Origin: Neohoeflea coraliihabitans
GTDB taxonomy: Bacteria; Pseudomonadota; Alphaproteobacteria; Rhizobiales; Rhizobiaceae
Assembly: GCF_019334345.1 (NCBI RefSeq)
Contig: NZ_JAHWQX010000001.1
Location: 1-64,000, forward strand
DNA length: 64,000 nt
Direction of reading: 5' to 3'
In this document: piece after piece, positions 14,341 to 24,734 of the stretch
Numbering within the stretch: position 1 is the first letter of the stretch
Layout of the letters: the number at the start of each line of letters is the position of its first letter
Made by a program: the position numbers and the translations under genes
Notes under the pieces: model-generated
Told to the model about the DNA's origin: nothing
Databases searched by the model: none
The model's input: only the letters and a program-made list of their open reading frames with translations

Positions 14341-15231
14341 ATGCACAAGGACGCCATCAAGCACCTCATCGAGCGCCATCTCCCCGAGGCTGGCCTTATC
14401 GACACCGCGCTGGAGGGCGTGCAGCTGTTTCGCGTCAGCGAAGCTGTGCCCTGCGTGCCCGCCGTTTATGAGCCGACAGTCGTGGCCATCCTCAGCGGCG
14501 CCAAGGAAGCCGTTCTGGATGGCGAACACCATGTCTATGACAGCAGCCAATATCTGCTGTGTCCGATGACCCTGCCGGTCGAGGCGGGGTCGCCGCGCGC
14601 CTCGAAGGACAACCCGCTGCTGGGTGTGATGATCGCGCTCAGGCCGCGGCTGATGCGCGACCTTGCCATCGAAATGCAGACCGCAGCCGGTGCCGCCCGC
14701 CGGTCCGATGCCGCGCCCCCGCAAGCTCTGGCGCTGGCGCGCTGGGATCCGGGCTTCACCCAGGCGCTGCTGCGGCTTCTGGAATTGCTCGACAGCCCGG
14801 TGGATACGGCGGTGCTCGGACCAGGCCGCCTGCGCGAGCTTTACTACGCCGTGCTGAAGGGCGAAGCGGGAGCTGCCGCCCGGCGCGCCTTTGGCGTCGG
14901 CAACGAGATCGCGCGGACCATCGACTACCTGTCCACCCATCTGAACGAGCAGGTCAGCATCGAAGCCATGGCCAGCCACGTTGGCATGAGCCGCGCCGTG
15001 TTCCACCGGCGGTTCAAGGAGGCGACGACGATGTCACCGCTCCAGTTCGTCAAATCGATGCGGCTGAACAGCGCCGCGATGAAGATCGCCGAGGGAAAGA
15101 CCGTCAACGAGGCGGCCTGGGATGTGGGCTATGCGAGCACTTCGCAGTTCAGCCGGGAGTTCAAACGCCTATACGGCCAGTCGCCCAGGGACTGGAGCCA
15201 CTCGGTCCAGGCCACGGCGCGGTTTGTGTAA
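14341..15231 (+). CDS. AraC-family regulator with AraC_N domain
   Basis: The N-terminal domain (residues 1-150) matches the AraC_N type: VPAVYEPTVVAILSGAK and LLCPMTLPVEAGS. Two HTH motifs follow at the C-terminus (VSIEAMASHVGMSRAVFHRR; WDVGYASTSQFSREFKRLYG). Proteins of this kind often sit next to, and activate, an SDR or oxidoreductase gene. In-frame starts at 14284 and 14311 exist; 14341 fits the domain best, but no start has a strong binding site. Confidence 0.85.
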   Translation: MHKDAIKHLIERHLPEAGLIDTALEGVQLFRVSEAVPCVPAVYEPTVVAILSGAKEAVLDGEHHVYDSSQYLLCPMTLPVEAGSPRASKDNPLLGVMIALRPRLMRDLAIEMQTAAGAARRSDAAPPQALALARWDPGFTQALLRLLELLDSPVDTAVLGPGRLRELYYAVLKGEAGAAARRAFGVGNEIARTIDYLSTHLNEQVSIEAMASHVGMSRAVFHRRFKEATTMSPLQFVKSMRLNSAAMKIAEGKTVNEAAWDVGYASTSQFSREFKRLYGQSPRDWSHSVQATARFV

Positions 15232-15275
15232 GAGGAGATGCAGAGCCGGAACGGCGCCGGACGCCCGGCACCTGA

Positions 15276-16394
15276 TCAGCTGTTATTGCCGGGCACATCC
15301 GGTGGCACCAGGACGAAATTCCCGACATGGGTTTTCCGCAGAAACTCCTTCTGCGCCGCAACGATCTCCTTCAGCGGAAAGACGCCGGCCAGCACCGGCC
15401 GGATTTCACCGCGCTCGATATAGTAGACGAGATTGGCAAACACCGGCTCATCCCAGGCGGTGCAGCCGATCAGGGTGATGTCTTTGAGATACATGTCCCG
15501 CATGTCGAGTTCGACGATGGGACCGGCGATCGCGCCGGACGAGACCAGCCGCCCGCCGCGTTTCAGCACCTTCAGCATCTGCGGGAAGCCGCTGCCCGCC
15601 ACATTGTCGACCACCACATCGACCGACTTTTCGCCGAGTTCGCGCACCAGGTCGGCCCCGCGCTCGATGATGATATCGGCGCCGAGATCGCGCAGCGCAT
15701 CGCCTTTGCTGCTGCTGGTGATCGCGGCCACCCGCGCCCCGCGGCGCCTGGCCAATTGCACCGTTGCCGACCCCACGCCCCCCGACGCGCCCGCCACCAG
15801 CACAAGCTCGCCCGAGGTCACGCCGGCGCGGTGCAGCATGTTTTCCGAGGTGCCGTAGGCGCAGGGGATCGTGGCCAGCTCCGCATCCGACCAGTCGCAG
15901 TCGACCGGGAAGACCTCGCTGGTGGGCACCTTGACGAATTGCGCGAAGGCGCCATCGAAATCCGAAGCCATCCAGATGTTTTCCATGTCGTCAAAGCCGT
16001 TCGGGCGCATGCAGGGCCGCACCAGAACACGCTTGCCGATCAATGCGGCGCCTGCAGCGCTGCCCGCCGCTGCGACACCGCAACAATCGGTTCCCTGGAT
16101 CAGCGGAAACGGCGTCGCCGCGCTCCATCCGCCATCGGATTTGTGCTCGGCCGAAGCGCCCTGGGCCTGCGAAGCCGCATCCGTGTCGGTTGTCACGCTG
16201 GACGAGTACCAGCCGAGCCGGGTGTTGATCTCCGTGTTGTTCACCCCGGCGGCCAGAACGCGGATCAGAACCTCACCATCGCCGGCAACAGGGATCGGCA
16301 CCTCGCGATAGTCGAGCTTGTCATAACCGCCATTGCCGGTGGTAACGACGGCCATCATCGTCTTTCCGGTGCCGGGCTCGCCGTGATCGGCCAT
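15276..16394 (-). CDS. MDR-superfamily alcohol dehydrogenase / quinone reductase-like
   Basis: The product of about 372 residues has the GroES-like half (GDGEVLIRVLAAGVNNTEIN) and the nucleotide-binding half (VLVAGASGGVGSATVQLARR). The cluster of zinc cysteines of classical alcohol dehydrogenases is not obvious, and RVLVRPCM replaces it, so zinc may be absent and the enzyme may reduce C=C or quinones. It closes the minus-strand epoxide hydrolase operon, 112 bases after the SDR gene. ATG at 16358 is an alternative start. Confidence 0.8.
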   Translation of the reverse strand: MADHGEPGTGKTMMAVVTTGNGGYDKLDYREVPIPVAGDGEVLIRVLAAGVNNTEINTRLGWYSSSVTTDTDAASQAQGASAEHKSDGGWSAATPFPLIQGTDCCGVAAAGSAAGAALIGKRVLVRPCMRPNGFDDMENIWMASDFDGAFAQFVKVPTSEVFPVDCDWSDAELATIPCAYGTSENMLHRAGVTSGELVLVAGASGGVGSATVQLARRRGARVAAITSSSKGDALRDLGADIIIERGADLVRELGEKSVDVVVDNVAGSGFPQMLKVLKRGGRLVSSGAIAGPIVELDMRDMYLKDITLIGCTAWDEPVFANLVYYIERGEIRPVLAGVFPLKEIVAAQKEFLRKTHVGNFVLVPPDVPGNNS

Positions 16395-16506
16395 GCCATA
16401 CCTCTTCGGAGCTGTCTGTCTTCGCGCGCTGCATCGAATCTGCACCATTTGCCCACTGAACCGGCCGGCCCGCAAGGTTTGCATGACCCTTTCCTGGACG
16501 TAGGCA

Positions 16507-17271
16507 TCAGATATAGCTGTAGGACGACCATCCGCCGTCGGCCACGAGCACCTGGCCGGTGATGAAATCGCCGGCATCCGATGCCAGATACAGCCCGCTG
16601 CGGGCGATCTCCTCCACCGAACCCAGGCGCCCGGCCGGGGTGCGCCTCTTGAGGGCTTCTAGATCCAGCCGCCCCTCGCCGGACAGTTTTTGCGTCAGGG
16701 CCGTATCGACATATCCCGGTCCGATCGCATTGACGCGAATCCCGAGAGCGGCCCACTCCGAGGCGAGAACCTTGGTCAGCGCCACCACACCGGCTTTCGA
16801 CGCACAATAGGAGGCACGCTCGGGCCCGGCGACGATGCCGAACATCGAGGCCGTATTGACAATCGCCCCGCCCCCGGTGGCCCGCATGTGCCGGGCCGCC
16901 GTCTGCGCGAACAGGAAAACGCCGGTGAGATTGATATCAATGGACCGCCGCCAGTCCTCCAGCGCCAGATCGATACTCGCTTCGGCGCCCGCGATCCCCG
17001 CATTGTTCATCAATATATCGATCTTGCCGAACGCCTGGCAGGCGGCGTCACAGGAGGCTGCCACGTCCTCAGGATCGGTCACCGAGCCTTGAAACCACTG
17101 GCACGACGCGCCGATCGACGCCGCTGCCTGTTCGGCCGCCGCAGCATCCAGATCGAAGACCTGCACAGTCGCGCCGGCAGCGGCCAGTTCTCTGGCCATG
17201 GCAAGTCCGATCCCGGAGGCCCCGCCGGTCACGATTGCCGTTTTGCCTGAAAAATCGAAGCTGATGCTCAT
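16507..17271 (-). CDS. Short-chain dehydrogenase, 3-oxoacyl-reductase-like
   Basis: Classical SDR of 254 residues: TGGASGIG (about residues 13-20), NNAG, catalytic Ser in NTASMFG, YCASKAG, and the closing VADGGW. AGGAGTG lies before ATG 17271. The start is 5 bases after the VOC gene stop, so the two are co-translated. In this operon it could oxidise a diol or hydroxy acid made after epoxide opening (inference). Confidence 0.88.
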   Translation of the reverse strand: MSISFDFSGKTAIVTGGASGIGLAMARELAAAGATVQVFDLDAAAAEQAAASIGASCQWFQGSVTDPEDVAASCDAACQAFGKIDILMNNAGIAGAEASIDLALEDWRRSIDINLTGVFLFAQTAARHMRATGGGAIVNTASMFGIVAGPERASYCASKAGVVALTKVLASEWAALGIRVNAIGPGYVDTALTQKLSGEGRLDLEALKRRTPAGRLGSVEEIARSGLYLASDAGDFITGQVLVADGGWSSYSYI

Positions 17272-17275
17272 GAAG

Positions 17276-17809
17276 TCACTCCTGCGGATGGACGGGATGC
17301 CAAAGACGGTGCAGGGTCGCGCGTTCATAGGCCTTGCGCCCGGGAAAGCTGACCAGTTCGCATTGCATGCCCCATGGGGTCAGGAAATAGACCCAGGTCT
17401 GCCCGCCGCTCGGCCCGTCCGCGCGGTAGGTCGGCACACCGAGTATGCTCACGCCGCTGTCCTGCAAGGCGGCATAGGCCGTGTCGAAATCGAGGGCATA
17501 GAAGGCAAGATGATGTCCGCCGACATCGCTGTTGGCCGGCGGCGTCCTGGCCTGGTCGGGCGCGTCGTATTCGAAAATCTCGAAATTGCTGCCGTGACCG
17601 CAACGCAGGAAGGCCAGGCGCTTCATGACGGCACGCCGATCGACACCCAGATGCGTCTGCATCCAGTCCCCATCGCTTTGAAAGGGTCCGACCTCGTATA
17701 TTTTCTGGCAGCCCAGCACATCGACAAAGAACGCCACGGCAGCATCGAGATCGGGAACGGTGAACCCGATATGTTCGACGCCCGCGATGCCCGGTACTTT
17801 CCCCGTCAT
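17276..17809 (-). CDS. VOC-family (glyoxalase/dioxygenase-fold) protein
   Basis: Two VOC half-modules are visible: GVEHIGFTVPDLDAAVAFFV near the start and GGHHLAFYALDFDTAYAALQ in the second half, followed by QTWVYFLTPWGMQCELVSFP. Histidine and glutamate positions (H13-like, HH, E) can form the usual metal site. The family includes lyases, epimerases and dioxygenases; the substrate is not evident. It lies between the E1 enzyme and an SDR. Confidence 0.83.
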   Translation of the reverse strand: MTGKVPGIAGVEHIGFTVPDLDAAVAFFVDVLGCQKIYEVGPFQSDGDWMQTHLGVDRRAVMKRLAFLRCGHGSNFEIFEYDAPDQARTPPANSDVGGHHLAFYALDFDTAYAALQDSGVSILGVPTYRADGPSGGQTWVYFLTPWGMQCELVSFPGRKAYERATLHRLWHPVHPQE

Positions 17810-17855
17810 GGGCCGCGTGTCCCCGCTGCACGCAGGCCGCCGTGCGGCTGCGCAC

Positions 17856-20051
17856 TCATGATGTCGCCACCGCCAGGCCCTGGTCGGCCATCACTTTTCG
17901 CAAAGCGGCTTCGATGTCGCCGGTTCGCGTTGAAGCCGCCGCCTCGAGCACTTTCGAAATGCTCGGCGAGGCTTCGGCGCCATGCACACGCTGGATTGGC
18001 TGATCCAGCGCATCAAAACACCGCCGCTGCAATTCATCGGCCAGCCAGCCGCCATAGGATGTGCCGGCGGCCCCCTGCTCCACGATCAGGACATTGTTGG
18101 TCTTCCAGACGGATGCTTCGACCGTCTCCCAATCGAAGCTCGCCCGATCGAGGGTGCGCAGATCGATAATCTCGACATCAAGACCCAACCGCTCCACGGC
18201 CTCGCGAACGGCGGTCACCATCGACAGGTAAGTCAGGACGGTCGCATGTTTGCCGGTGCGCACCACCTTGGCCTTGCCGATGGGAATGACATAATCCAGA
18301 TCGTCGGCCGGCGCCGCGCCTTTGCTCGCATACAGATCCACATGTTCAAGCACCAGCACCGGGTCGTCGCAGCGCAGGGCGGCATTCATCAATCCAACAT
18401 AGTCAAAGGGCGTTGACGGCGCCACGATGCGCCAGCCCGGCGACGTGGCGAAAATGCCGACCGGATCCATCGAATGCTGCGAGCCGTACCCCGTGCCGAT
18501 CGCCACCTTGGTGCGCACCACCAGGGGCATTGCATTCTCACCCCCGAACATGTGCCGCGCCTTGCCGATCTGGTTGAACAGCTGGTCGGCCGCCACCCAG
18601 ATGAAATCGGGATACATGAACTCGACGACCGGCCGCACCCGCCCGTCTGCAGCCATCCCCGCGGCAAGGCCGGTAAAAGCGTTCTCGGAGATCGGCGTGC
18701 CGAGGCAGCGATCGGCAAATTCCTGCGCCAGGCCGCGCGTCGCCCCGTTGGTGCCACCCCTGAGCCGGTGCACATCCTCACCGAGCACGACGATCCGCTC
18801 ATCCTCTGCCATGCGCCGCCGCATCACATCGGCCACGACGTCAATGAATTTCACGTCCTCGACAAGCGAACCGGAAAAGCTGTCCTGCTCCTCGAACCGG
18901 GCATCTGCAAATTCCGACAGATCGCCACGCAGCCCGAAATCGCGAAAATCCTCTGACGGCCAGAGGGCCGGCACCACCTGCCGCCGATCGCCGGTTTCCT
19001 CGACCAGTTCGCCGGCAATGTCGTCCATCATCGCCTGACAGGCATTGTGCAGCTTAACGACAGCGACGCTGCCGATGATCTGCCGCTCCTGAAGATCGCG
19101 CGCCATCGCCACGAGCGGATCGCGCCCGCGCCATTCCTGCTCTTCGTCCTTTGTGCGATATCCGAAAGCCGATCCGGGCAGCGCGCCATTCTGATGGAAA
19201 TAGCGGTAGACATCCGCCTCGATGATCACCGGCCCGCCGCCACTGCGCATGATCGCGTTGGCCTCCTGCGCCGCAAGATAGACCGCCAGCGTGTCCATCC
19301 CATCAACCCGCAGGGACGGAATGCCGAAACCCAGCCCGCGCGCCGACAACCGGGTTTCGGCGGTAACCTCGTCAACGCGCGTGGATACCGCATAATGGTT
19401 GTTCTCGATGAAGAAGCACAGCGGAAGTTTCCAGGCGGCGGCAATGTTCATGGTCTCGAGAACCGATCCGATGTTCACCGCCCCATCACCGAAATAGGTG
19501 TAGACGACATCGCCGCTGCCGGCGCGCTGATGCGCCCAGGCTGCACCCGCCGCCATCGGAACGCCGCCACCGACGATGGCGTTGGTGCCGAGATTCCCCG
19601 CTTCGGCCCAGCGCAGATGCATTGATCCGCCACGCCCTTTGCAGAACCCGTCAGAAAGACCGATGATTTCCGCCAGGGTGCGCTTGGCCACCTGGCGAAT
19701 GTCGCTGCCAAGTTCAGCTTCGGGGTCGATCCCGTCGGGCCGGAGATAAGCCAGCGCCTTGGCGAGAAACTGATGGTGGGCGCGATGCGAACCATTCACC
19801 TGATCGCTGCCACGCAGCGCCAGGATGGAGCCCACGGCACCCCCCTCCTGGCCGACGGCTGAATGCGCCGGTCCATGAACCAGCCCCTGCGAAGCCAGTT
19901 CCAGCACCTTTTCTTCAAACACCCTGACAAGGTGCAGCATGCTGAGCATGCTGCGTCCGAGCGGAGCGGCAAGCCCCGACCGGTCCTCAGGCGAGGGCGA
20001 TATTTCGCGCCAGAAACTGTGGGGGACCAGATCCGAATAGACGGGCATCAT
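17856..20051 (-). CDS. Fused alpha/beta E1 component of a thiamine-dependent 2-oxoacid dehydrogenase
   Basis: The 731-residue protein joins an E1-alpha half (residues 1 to about 400) and an E1-beta half (from about 410). The thiamine diphosphate motif GDGAVNIG...ENN spans residues 188-218. In the alpha half, GPAHSAVGQE and GSHRAHHQFLAKAL match E1-alpha; in the beta half, GEDV, GLAAGMAADGRVRPVVEFMY and the transketolase C-terminal domain match E1-beta. No E2 or E3 gene is near, so it must borrow these or work as a decarboxylase. AAGGA precedes ATG 20051. Confidence 0.88.
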   Translation of the reverse strand: MMPVYSDLVPHSFWREISPSPEDRSGLAAPLGRSMLSMLHLVRVFEEKVLELASQGLVHGPAHSAVGQEGGAVGSILALRGSDQVNGSHRAHHQFLAKALAYLRPDGIDPEAELGSDIRQVAKRTLAEIIGLSDGFCKGRGGSMHLRWAEAGNLGTNAIVGGGVPMAAGAAWAHQRAGSGDVVYTYFGDGAVNIGSVLETMNIAAAWKLPLCFFIENNHYAVSTRVDEVTAETRLSARGLGFGIPSLRVDGMDTLAVYLAAQEANAIMRSGGGPVIIEADVYRYFHQNGALPGSAFGYRTKDEEQEWRGRDPLVAMARDLQERQIIGSVAVVKLHNACQAMMDDIAGELVEETGDRRQVVPALWPSEDFRDFGLRGDLSEFADARFEEQDSFSGSLVEDVKFIDVVADVMRRRMAEDERIVVLGEDVHRLRGGTNGATRGLAQEFADRCLGTPISENAFTGLAAGMAADGRVRPVVEFMYPDFIWVAADQLFNQIGKARHMFGGENAMPLVVRTKVAIGTGYGSQHSMDPVGIFATSPGWRIVAPSTPFDYVGLMNAALRCDDPVLVLEHVDLYASKGAAPADDLDYVIPIGKAKVVRTGKHATVLTYLSMVTAVREAVERLGLDVEIIDLRTLDRASFDWETVEASVWKTNNVLIVEQGAAGTSYGGWLADELQRRCFDALDQPIQRVHGAEASPSISKVLEAAASTRTGDIEAALRKVMADQGLAVATS

Positions 20052-20127
20052 GCATTCCTTGAGAATTTGCGGCCGCGCGCTGCGCTGATCCGCCACGGAC
20101 GCCAGAGATCGGGTAATCCGACGGCGC

Positions 20128-20994
20128 TCACGTGCCCGGTCCTGCCGATCCTTTCGCTTCGGGAAGATCCTGGCGCAGGAAATCGAGCAGCAGAGCATTG
20201 AAGTAGCCCGGACGATCGAGTTGCACCCAGTGCCCGGCGCCGGTCACACGCTCATAGCGCCAGAAGCCCTCCACCGCGTTTTTCGATCCGATCATCCGCA
20301 TTTCCTGCAGAAACACGTCATCGAGCCCGAACACCCCCATGGTCGCGGATTGGATGGAGCCGACAGACGGCATCACCAGGCCGTTCTGCGGCGAATAATT
20401 CGCCCGATACCAGTTCATGGCGGCCCGCAGGGCGTTCGGACGCGACAGATCTTCGATCCATTTACCGCATTCGTCGTGATGCCGCACAAGCTGCCGAAAC
20501 AGGCTGAAATTGTCGCGCGCCATCATCTCCTCGGCGACGCCCTCGAACTGGAACAGCAGGATGTACCAGGCCTTTTCCATCCCCTCGATCGTGCGGCTGA
20601 AAATCGGGTGCCCCGAGCCGACGGGAATGAACCGGTTGACGCGTTCGGGATGGCGATGCGCCAGATACCACCCCACATTGGCACCCCAGTCGTGGCAAAG
20701 AACATGTGCGTTCTCGAGATCAAGGCTGTCCATCACCGCAACCACATCGCCGACCAGCAGATCGATCGCGTAGGCCTCGACCTCCACGGGCTTGCTCGAC
20801 GCACCAAAGCCGCGCTGATCCAGCGCGATGACGCGGTAACCGGCACTCACCAGCGCATCGACCTGATGCCGCCACAGGAACCAGCTGTCGGGAAAGCCAT
20901 GCAGGCAGACGACCGCCGGACCCTCTCCGAAGATCGCCACATTGAGATCGACGCCAGCGGAATGAATGGTTTGAAAATCCGGTTTCATCGTCAT
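20128..20994 (-). CDS. Epoxide hydrolase-like alpha/beta hydrolase
   Basis: The 288-residue product has the oxyanion motif HGFPDSW (32-38), DQRGFGAS, nucleophile D102 in LCHDWGANVGW, and the catalytic histidine 254 in GAGHWVQLD. An Asp rather than Ser nucleophile and HGFP point to epoxide hydrolases or dehalogenases. It is the first gene of the minus-strand operon, so an epoxide may be the first intracellular intermediate of the pathway. ATG 20988 is an alternative start. Confidence 0.85.
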   Translation of the reverse strand: MTMKPDFQTIHSAGVDLNVAIFGEGPAVVCLHGFPDSWFLWRHQVDALVSAGYRVIALDQRGFGASSKPVEVEAYAIDLLVGDVVAVMDSLDLENAHVLCHDWGANVGWYLAHRHPERVNRFIPVGSGHPIFSRTIEGMEKAWYILLFQFEGVAEEMMARDNFSLFRQLVRHHDECGKWIEDLSRPNALRAAMNWYRANYSPQNGLVMPSVGSIQSATMGVFGLDDVFLQEMRMIGSKNAVEGFWRYERVTGAGHWVQLDRPGYFNALLLDFLRQDLPEAKGSAGPGT

Positions 20995-21191
20995 TCGCAG
21001 GCAACCTTTCTGAAACGCTATCGGCCCACTGCGGAGACGGTCATTCTCGCGGTCACGCAAAATTCAGGTCCACGGCGCAGCCCGCTGCCGCTGCAACTCA
21101 CCCCGCTAATCGGCGACGATCCACCGTAACGAAAATTTTTCCGGTTAAAAGTGACATTAACTTATCGTTTGTGTGAGTAGATTTTACACTA

Positions 21192-21202
21192 CCCCCCCCC
21201 CC
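21192..21202. repeat. Homopolymer of 11 C
   Basis: Eleven consecutive C bases lie about 200 bases upstream of the epoxide hydrolase start (20994), within the AT-rich presumed promoter area. Runs of this length are prone to slippage in replication and also to sequencing error. Confidence 0.85.
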
Positions 21203-21426
21203 AGAGACGGAATTCGGAGCTTCGATCGGTGGGAATGAGCGCACTCACCGGAAAGAACAGCATTCACTCCCATCACAGCATGCTTGTGGCGGGCCGATTA
21301 GCGCCGAGGGCATGGGCTATCCTTGCCGCGAGGTGGTCAACAGCGGCCTGCTGCCGCTATGATGGGAAACGACCACAGCCAGAAGCGGCGCGAGGGCGCC
21401 TTTCCGCAATCACAAAACTTGCGGAA

Positions 21427-21446
21427 ATCGTATGATAGTATACGAT
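21427..21446. promoter_or_regulatory. GntR/FCD operator, site A
   Basis: ATCGTAT-GATAGT-ATACGAT is an inverted repeat with a GTATAC core at 21438-21443. The surrounding GATAGTATACGATATTTCT matches 17 of 19 bases of site B at 27326-27344. It overlaps the likely promoter of the ABC ATPase genes. Confidence 0.75.
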
Positions 21447-21452
21447 ATTTCT

Positions 21453-22530
<1,078 letters not shown>

Positions 22531-22538
<8 letters not shown>

Positions 22539-23517
22539 CGCTGAGGCGCCGCTGTTGCGCGTCGACAATCTCGAAAAGCGCTTCGAGATCGGCGGCAGGC
22601 TTCTGGCCGCTGCAAAGACGGTGCGCGCCGTCGATGATGTCTCCTTTGCCATCAACAAGGGCGAGACACTCGGCCTCGTCGGGGAAAGCGGCTGCGGCAA
22701 GACGACGGTCGGCCGCCTGGTGCTGCGGCTCATCGAACCGACCGCCGGCGAGATCACCTTTGACGGCACCGATCTGAAATCACTGCAGCCAGCGGAAATG
22801 CGCGCCATGCGCCGCGACCTGCAGATCATTTTCCAGGACCCTCTCGGCGCCCTCAATCCGCGCATGAGCGTCGGCGAACTGATCATCGAACCAATGGTCA
22901 TCCACGGCATCGGCACCCCCGCCGAGCGTTACCGGCGCCTTGGCGAACTTCTCAATCTCGTCGGCCTTGCGCGCTATCATGCCGGCCGTTTTCCGCACGA
23001 ATTCTCCGGCGGTCAGCGCCAGCGCATCTGCATTGCCCGCGCCCTCGCCCTCAATCCGCGTTTCATCGTTTGCGACGAAGCCGCTTCCGCCCTCGATGTT
23101 TCGATCCAGGCACAAATTCTCAATCTGCTGCAGGATCTGAAAGCCGAGCTCGATCTCACCTATCTGTTCATCAGCCATGACCTCGGGGTCATCCGTCACA
23201 TCTCGGACCGGGTCATGGTGATGTATCTCGGCAAGGTGGTGGAATACGGCGACAAGCAACAGATCTTCGAGCGGCCGGCGCATCCCTACACCATTGCCCT
23301 GTTGCGTTCTGCACCGGCGCGCCACAAGGGCAAGACGCGCTACAGGGCGATTGCCGGCGATCTGCCGAGCCCCTTCGATCCGCCCCCCGGCTGCCCCTTC
23401 CACTCCCGCTGCCCGATCGCACGCGAGATCTGCACGTCGACGCCGCCGCCGCTTTCGCCGGTGGCCGGCGGAACGCATCAGGCCGCTTGCCATTTCGCCG
23501 GTGAAATGACGCTCTGA
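22531..23517 (+). CDS. Dipeptide/oligopeptide ABC transporter ATPase (DppF/OppF type)
   Basis: The 328-residue ATPase has Walker A GESGCGKT, signature [15 protein letters not shown], Walker [14 protein letters not shown] and switch histidine LFISHDLGV. The C-terminal [14 protein letters not shown] cluster fits DppF/OppF. It overlaps the DppD-like gene by 8 bases, so the pair is co-translated as a heterodimer. Confidence 0.92.
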
Positions 23518-23537
23518 GGCAAGTGCGTTGTCCGGGC

Positions 23538-24713
23538 CTAGAGATCCGGCGTCCGGTAGATCACTTCGCCACTGACGCGGATTTCCGTGTCAACGAGATA
23601 GGGCCGGATCGCCTCGACATTGATGTCGATCCCCAGTCCCGGTGCTTCCGGCGCCCGGACACACCCATCCGCATCAAGTCCGATCGGCACCGCAGCAATC
23701 GCCGCCGCCAGCGGTTTGGGGCTGGCCGGATATTCGCAGATGCGGCTGCAATCCATGCCCGCGAACGGTTGCAGCGACGCCGACAGGGCCAGGTGCGAGG
23801 TGAAGGTGTGATTGACATAGGTGACTTTGCGCGCTGCCGCCATTTCCGCCACCTGGCGCGCCGGTCCGATCCCGCCGATGCGGCCGCAATCGACCTGCAC
23901 GAAGCCAATGCGGCCATAGTCCAGAAGATGCTGCGCCATGTGCACATTGTGCGCCGCCTCGCCACCAGCCAGACGCACCCGCGACCTATGCTCCGCCAGA
24001 GCTGCATAAGCCTCGAAGGCGCCGGCGTCGAACGGCTCCTCGAGCCACAGCACATCGGCCGCATCGAGCGCCTCGAGCCGGTCCGCAGCCGCGCCGACAT
24101 CCGTTCCGAAGATCTGCCCGGCATCGACCATCAGATGCGCATCCGCGCCCAGCCCCTGCCGTGCCGCCTCGAACTGCGCCGCATCGGCAGCAACCCCGTG
24201 CCGGCCGATCGGACCCCAGCCGAATTTCGCAGCGTGGAACCCTTCGCCGCGCGCCTGCTCGGCCCGCCCCCGCGTGATCTCCGGCGTTTCGCCGAACAGC
24301 AATGAGGCATAGGGCGTCTTGGCGAGCGAAGCAGGAAATCCGAGCAGGGACCAGACCGGCGCATCATGCTTGCGCCCGAGCAGGTCCCACAGGGCCATCT
24401 CGATGCCCGACAACGTATGCGCCGACTGCAGCAGATCCATCGAATTGTAGCGCACCTCGGCCGAAATGCGGGCGATGTCGGCCACGCTGTCCAGCCGCGC
24501 GCCGAGAACCGAGGCCCCGACCGGACGGCAGACGCCATGCGATGGCGGACAGACGAATGCGGCGATCGAGGGCAGCGGCGCCGCTTCACATTCGCCCCAG
24601 CCGACCAGCCCGCCGGCACTGACTCGCACCAGCAACGCGTCCTGGCTGCCGTCCACCTCCTCGGTGATCTCCGGCATCGCCAGATAAAACAGCTCGACGG
24701 ATTCGATCTTCAT
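23538..24713 (-). CDS. Enolase-superfamily (mandelate racemase/dehydratase-like) enzyme 1
   Basis: The 391-residue product has the capping domain (MKIESVELFYLAMPEITEEV...) and barrel. Motifs: KFGWGPIGR (second-strand Lys), MVDAGQ (metal Asp), LWLEEPFD (metal Glu), RLAGGE (third ligand) and YVNHTFTS. The KxGWGPxGR signature is shared with the paralogue at 27406. Such enzymes dehydrate or racemise sugar acids or amino-acid-derived acids. Last gene of the minus-strand AstE-like/M81 operon. Convergent with the ABC ATPases. Confidence 0.85.
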   Translation of the reverse strand: MKIESVELFYLAMPEITEEVDGSQDALLVRVSAGGLVGWGECEAAPLPSIAAFVCPPSHGVCRPVGASVLGARLDSVADIARISAEVRYNSMDLLQSAHTLSGIEMALWDLLGRKHDAPVWSLLGFPASLAKTPYASLLFGETPEITRGRAEQARGEGFHAAKFGWGPIGRHGVAADAAQFEAARQGLGADAHLMVDAGQIFGTDVGAAADRLEALDAADVLWLEEPFDAGAFEAYAALAEHRSRVRLAGGEAAHNVHMAQHLLDYGRIGFVQVDCGRIGGIGPARQVAEMAAARKVTYVNHTFTSHLALSASLQPFAGMDCSRICEYPASPKPLAAAIAAVPIGLDADGCVRAPEAPGLGIDINVEAIRPYLVDTEIRVSGEVIYRTPDL

Positions 24714-24734
24714 GTCAGCCTTTCAGACAGCCGC

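Larger units (their letters stand above)
20995..21452. other. Divergent regulatory region with homopolymer tract
   Basis: About 450 bases separate the epoxide hydrolase operon from the ABC ATPase genes. It holds an 11-C run (21192-21202) and, at its right end, a GntR-type operator (21427-21446). Between 21120 and 21190 the sequence is AT-rich, unlike its surroundings, and is the likely promoter area for the minus-strand operon. The open frame 21229-21435 has no ribosome binding site and an unconvincing translation. Confidence 0.6.

Noticed and set aside
15327-16562. A 411-codon plus-strand frame
   Set aside because: It is antisense to the MDR dehydrogenase, whose motifs are clear; the translation is His/Asp-rich without a domain.
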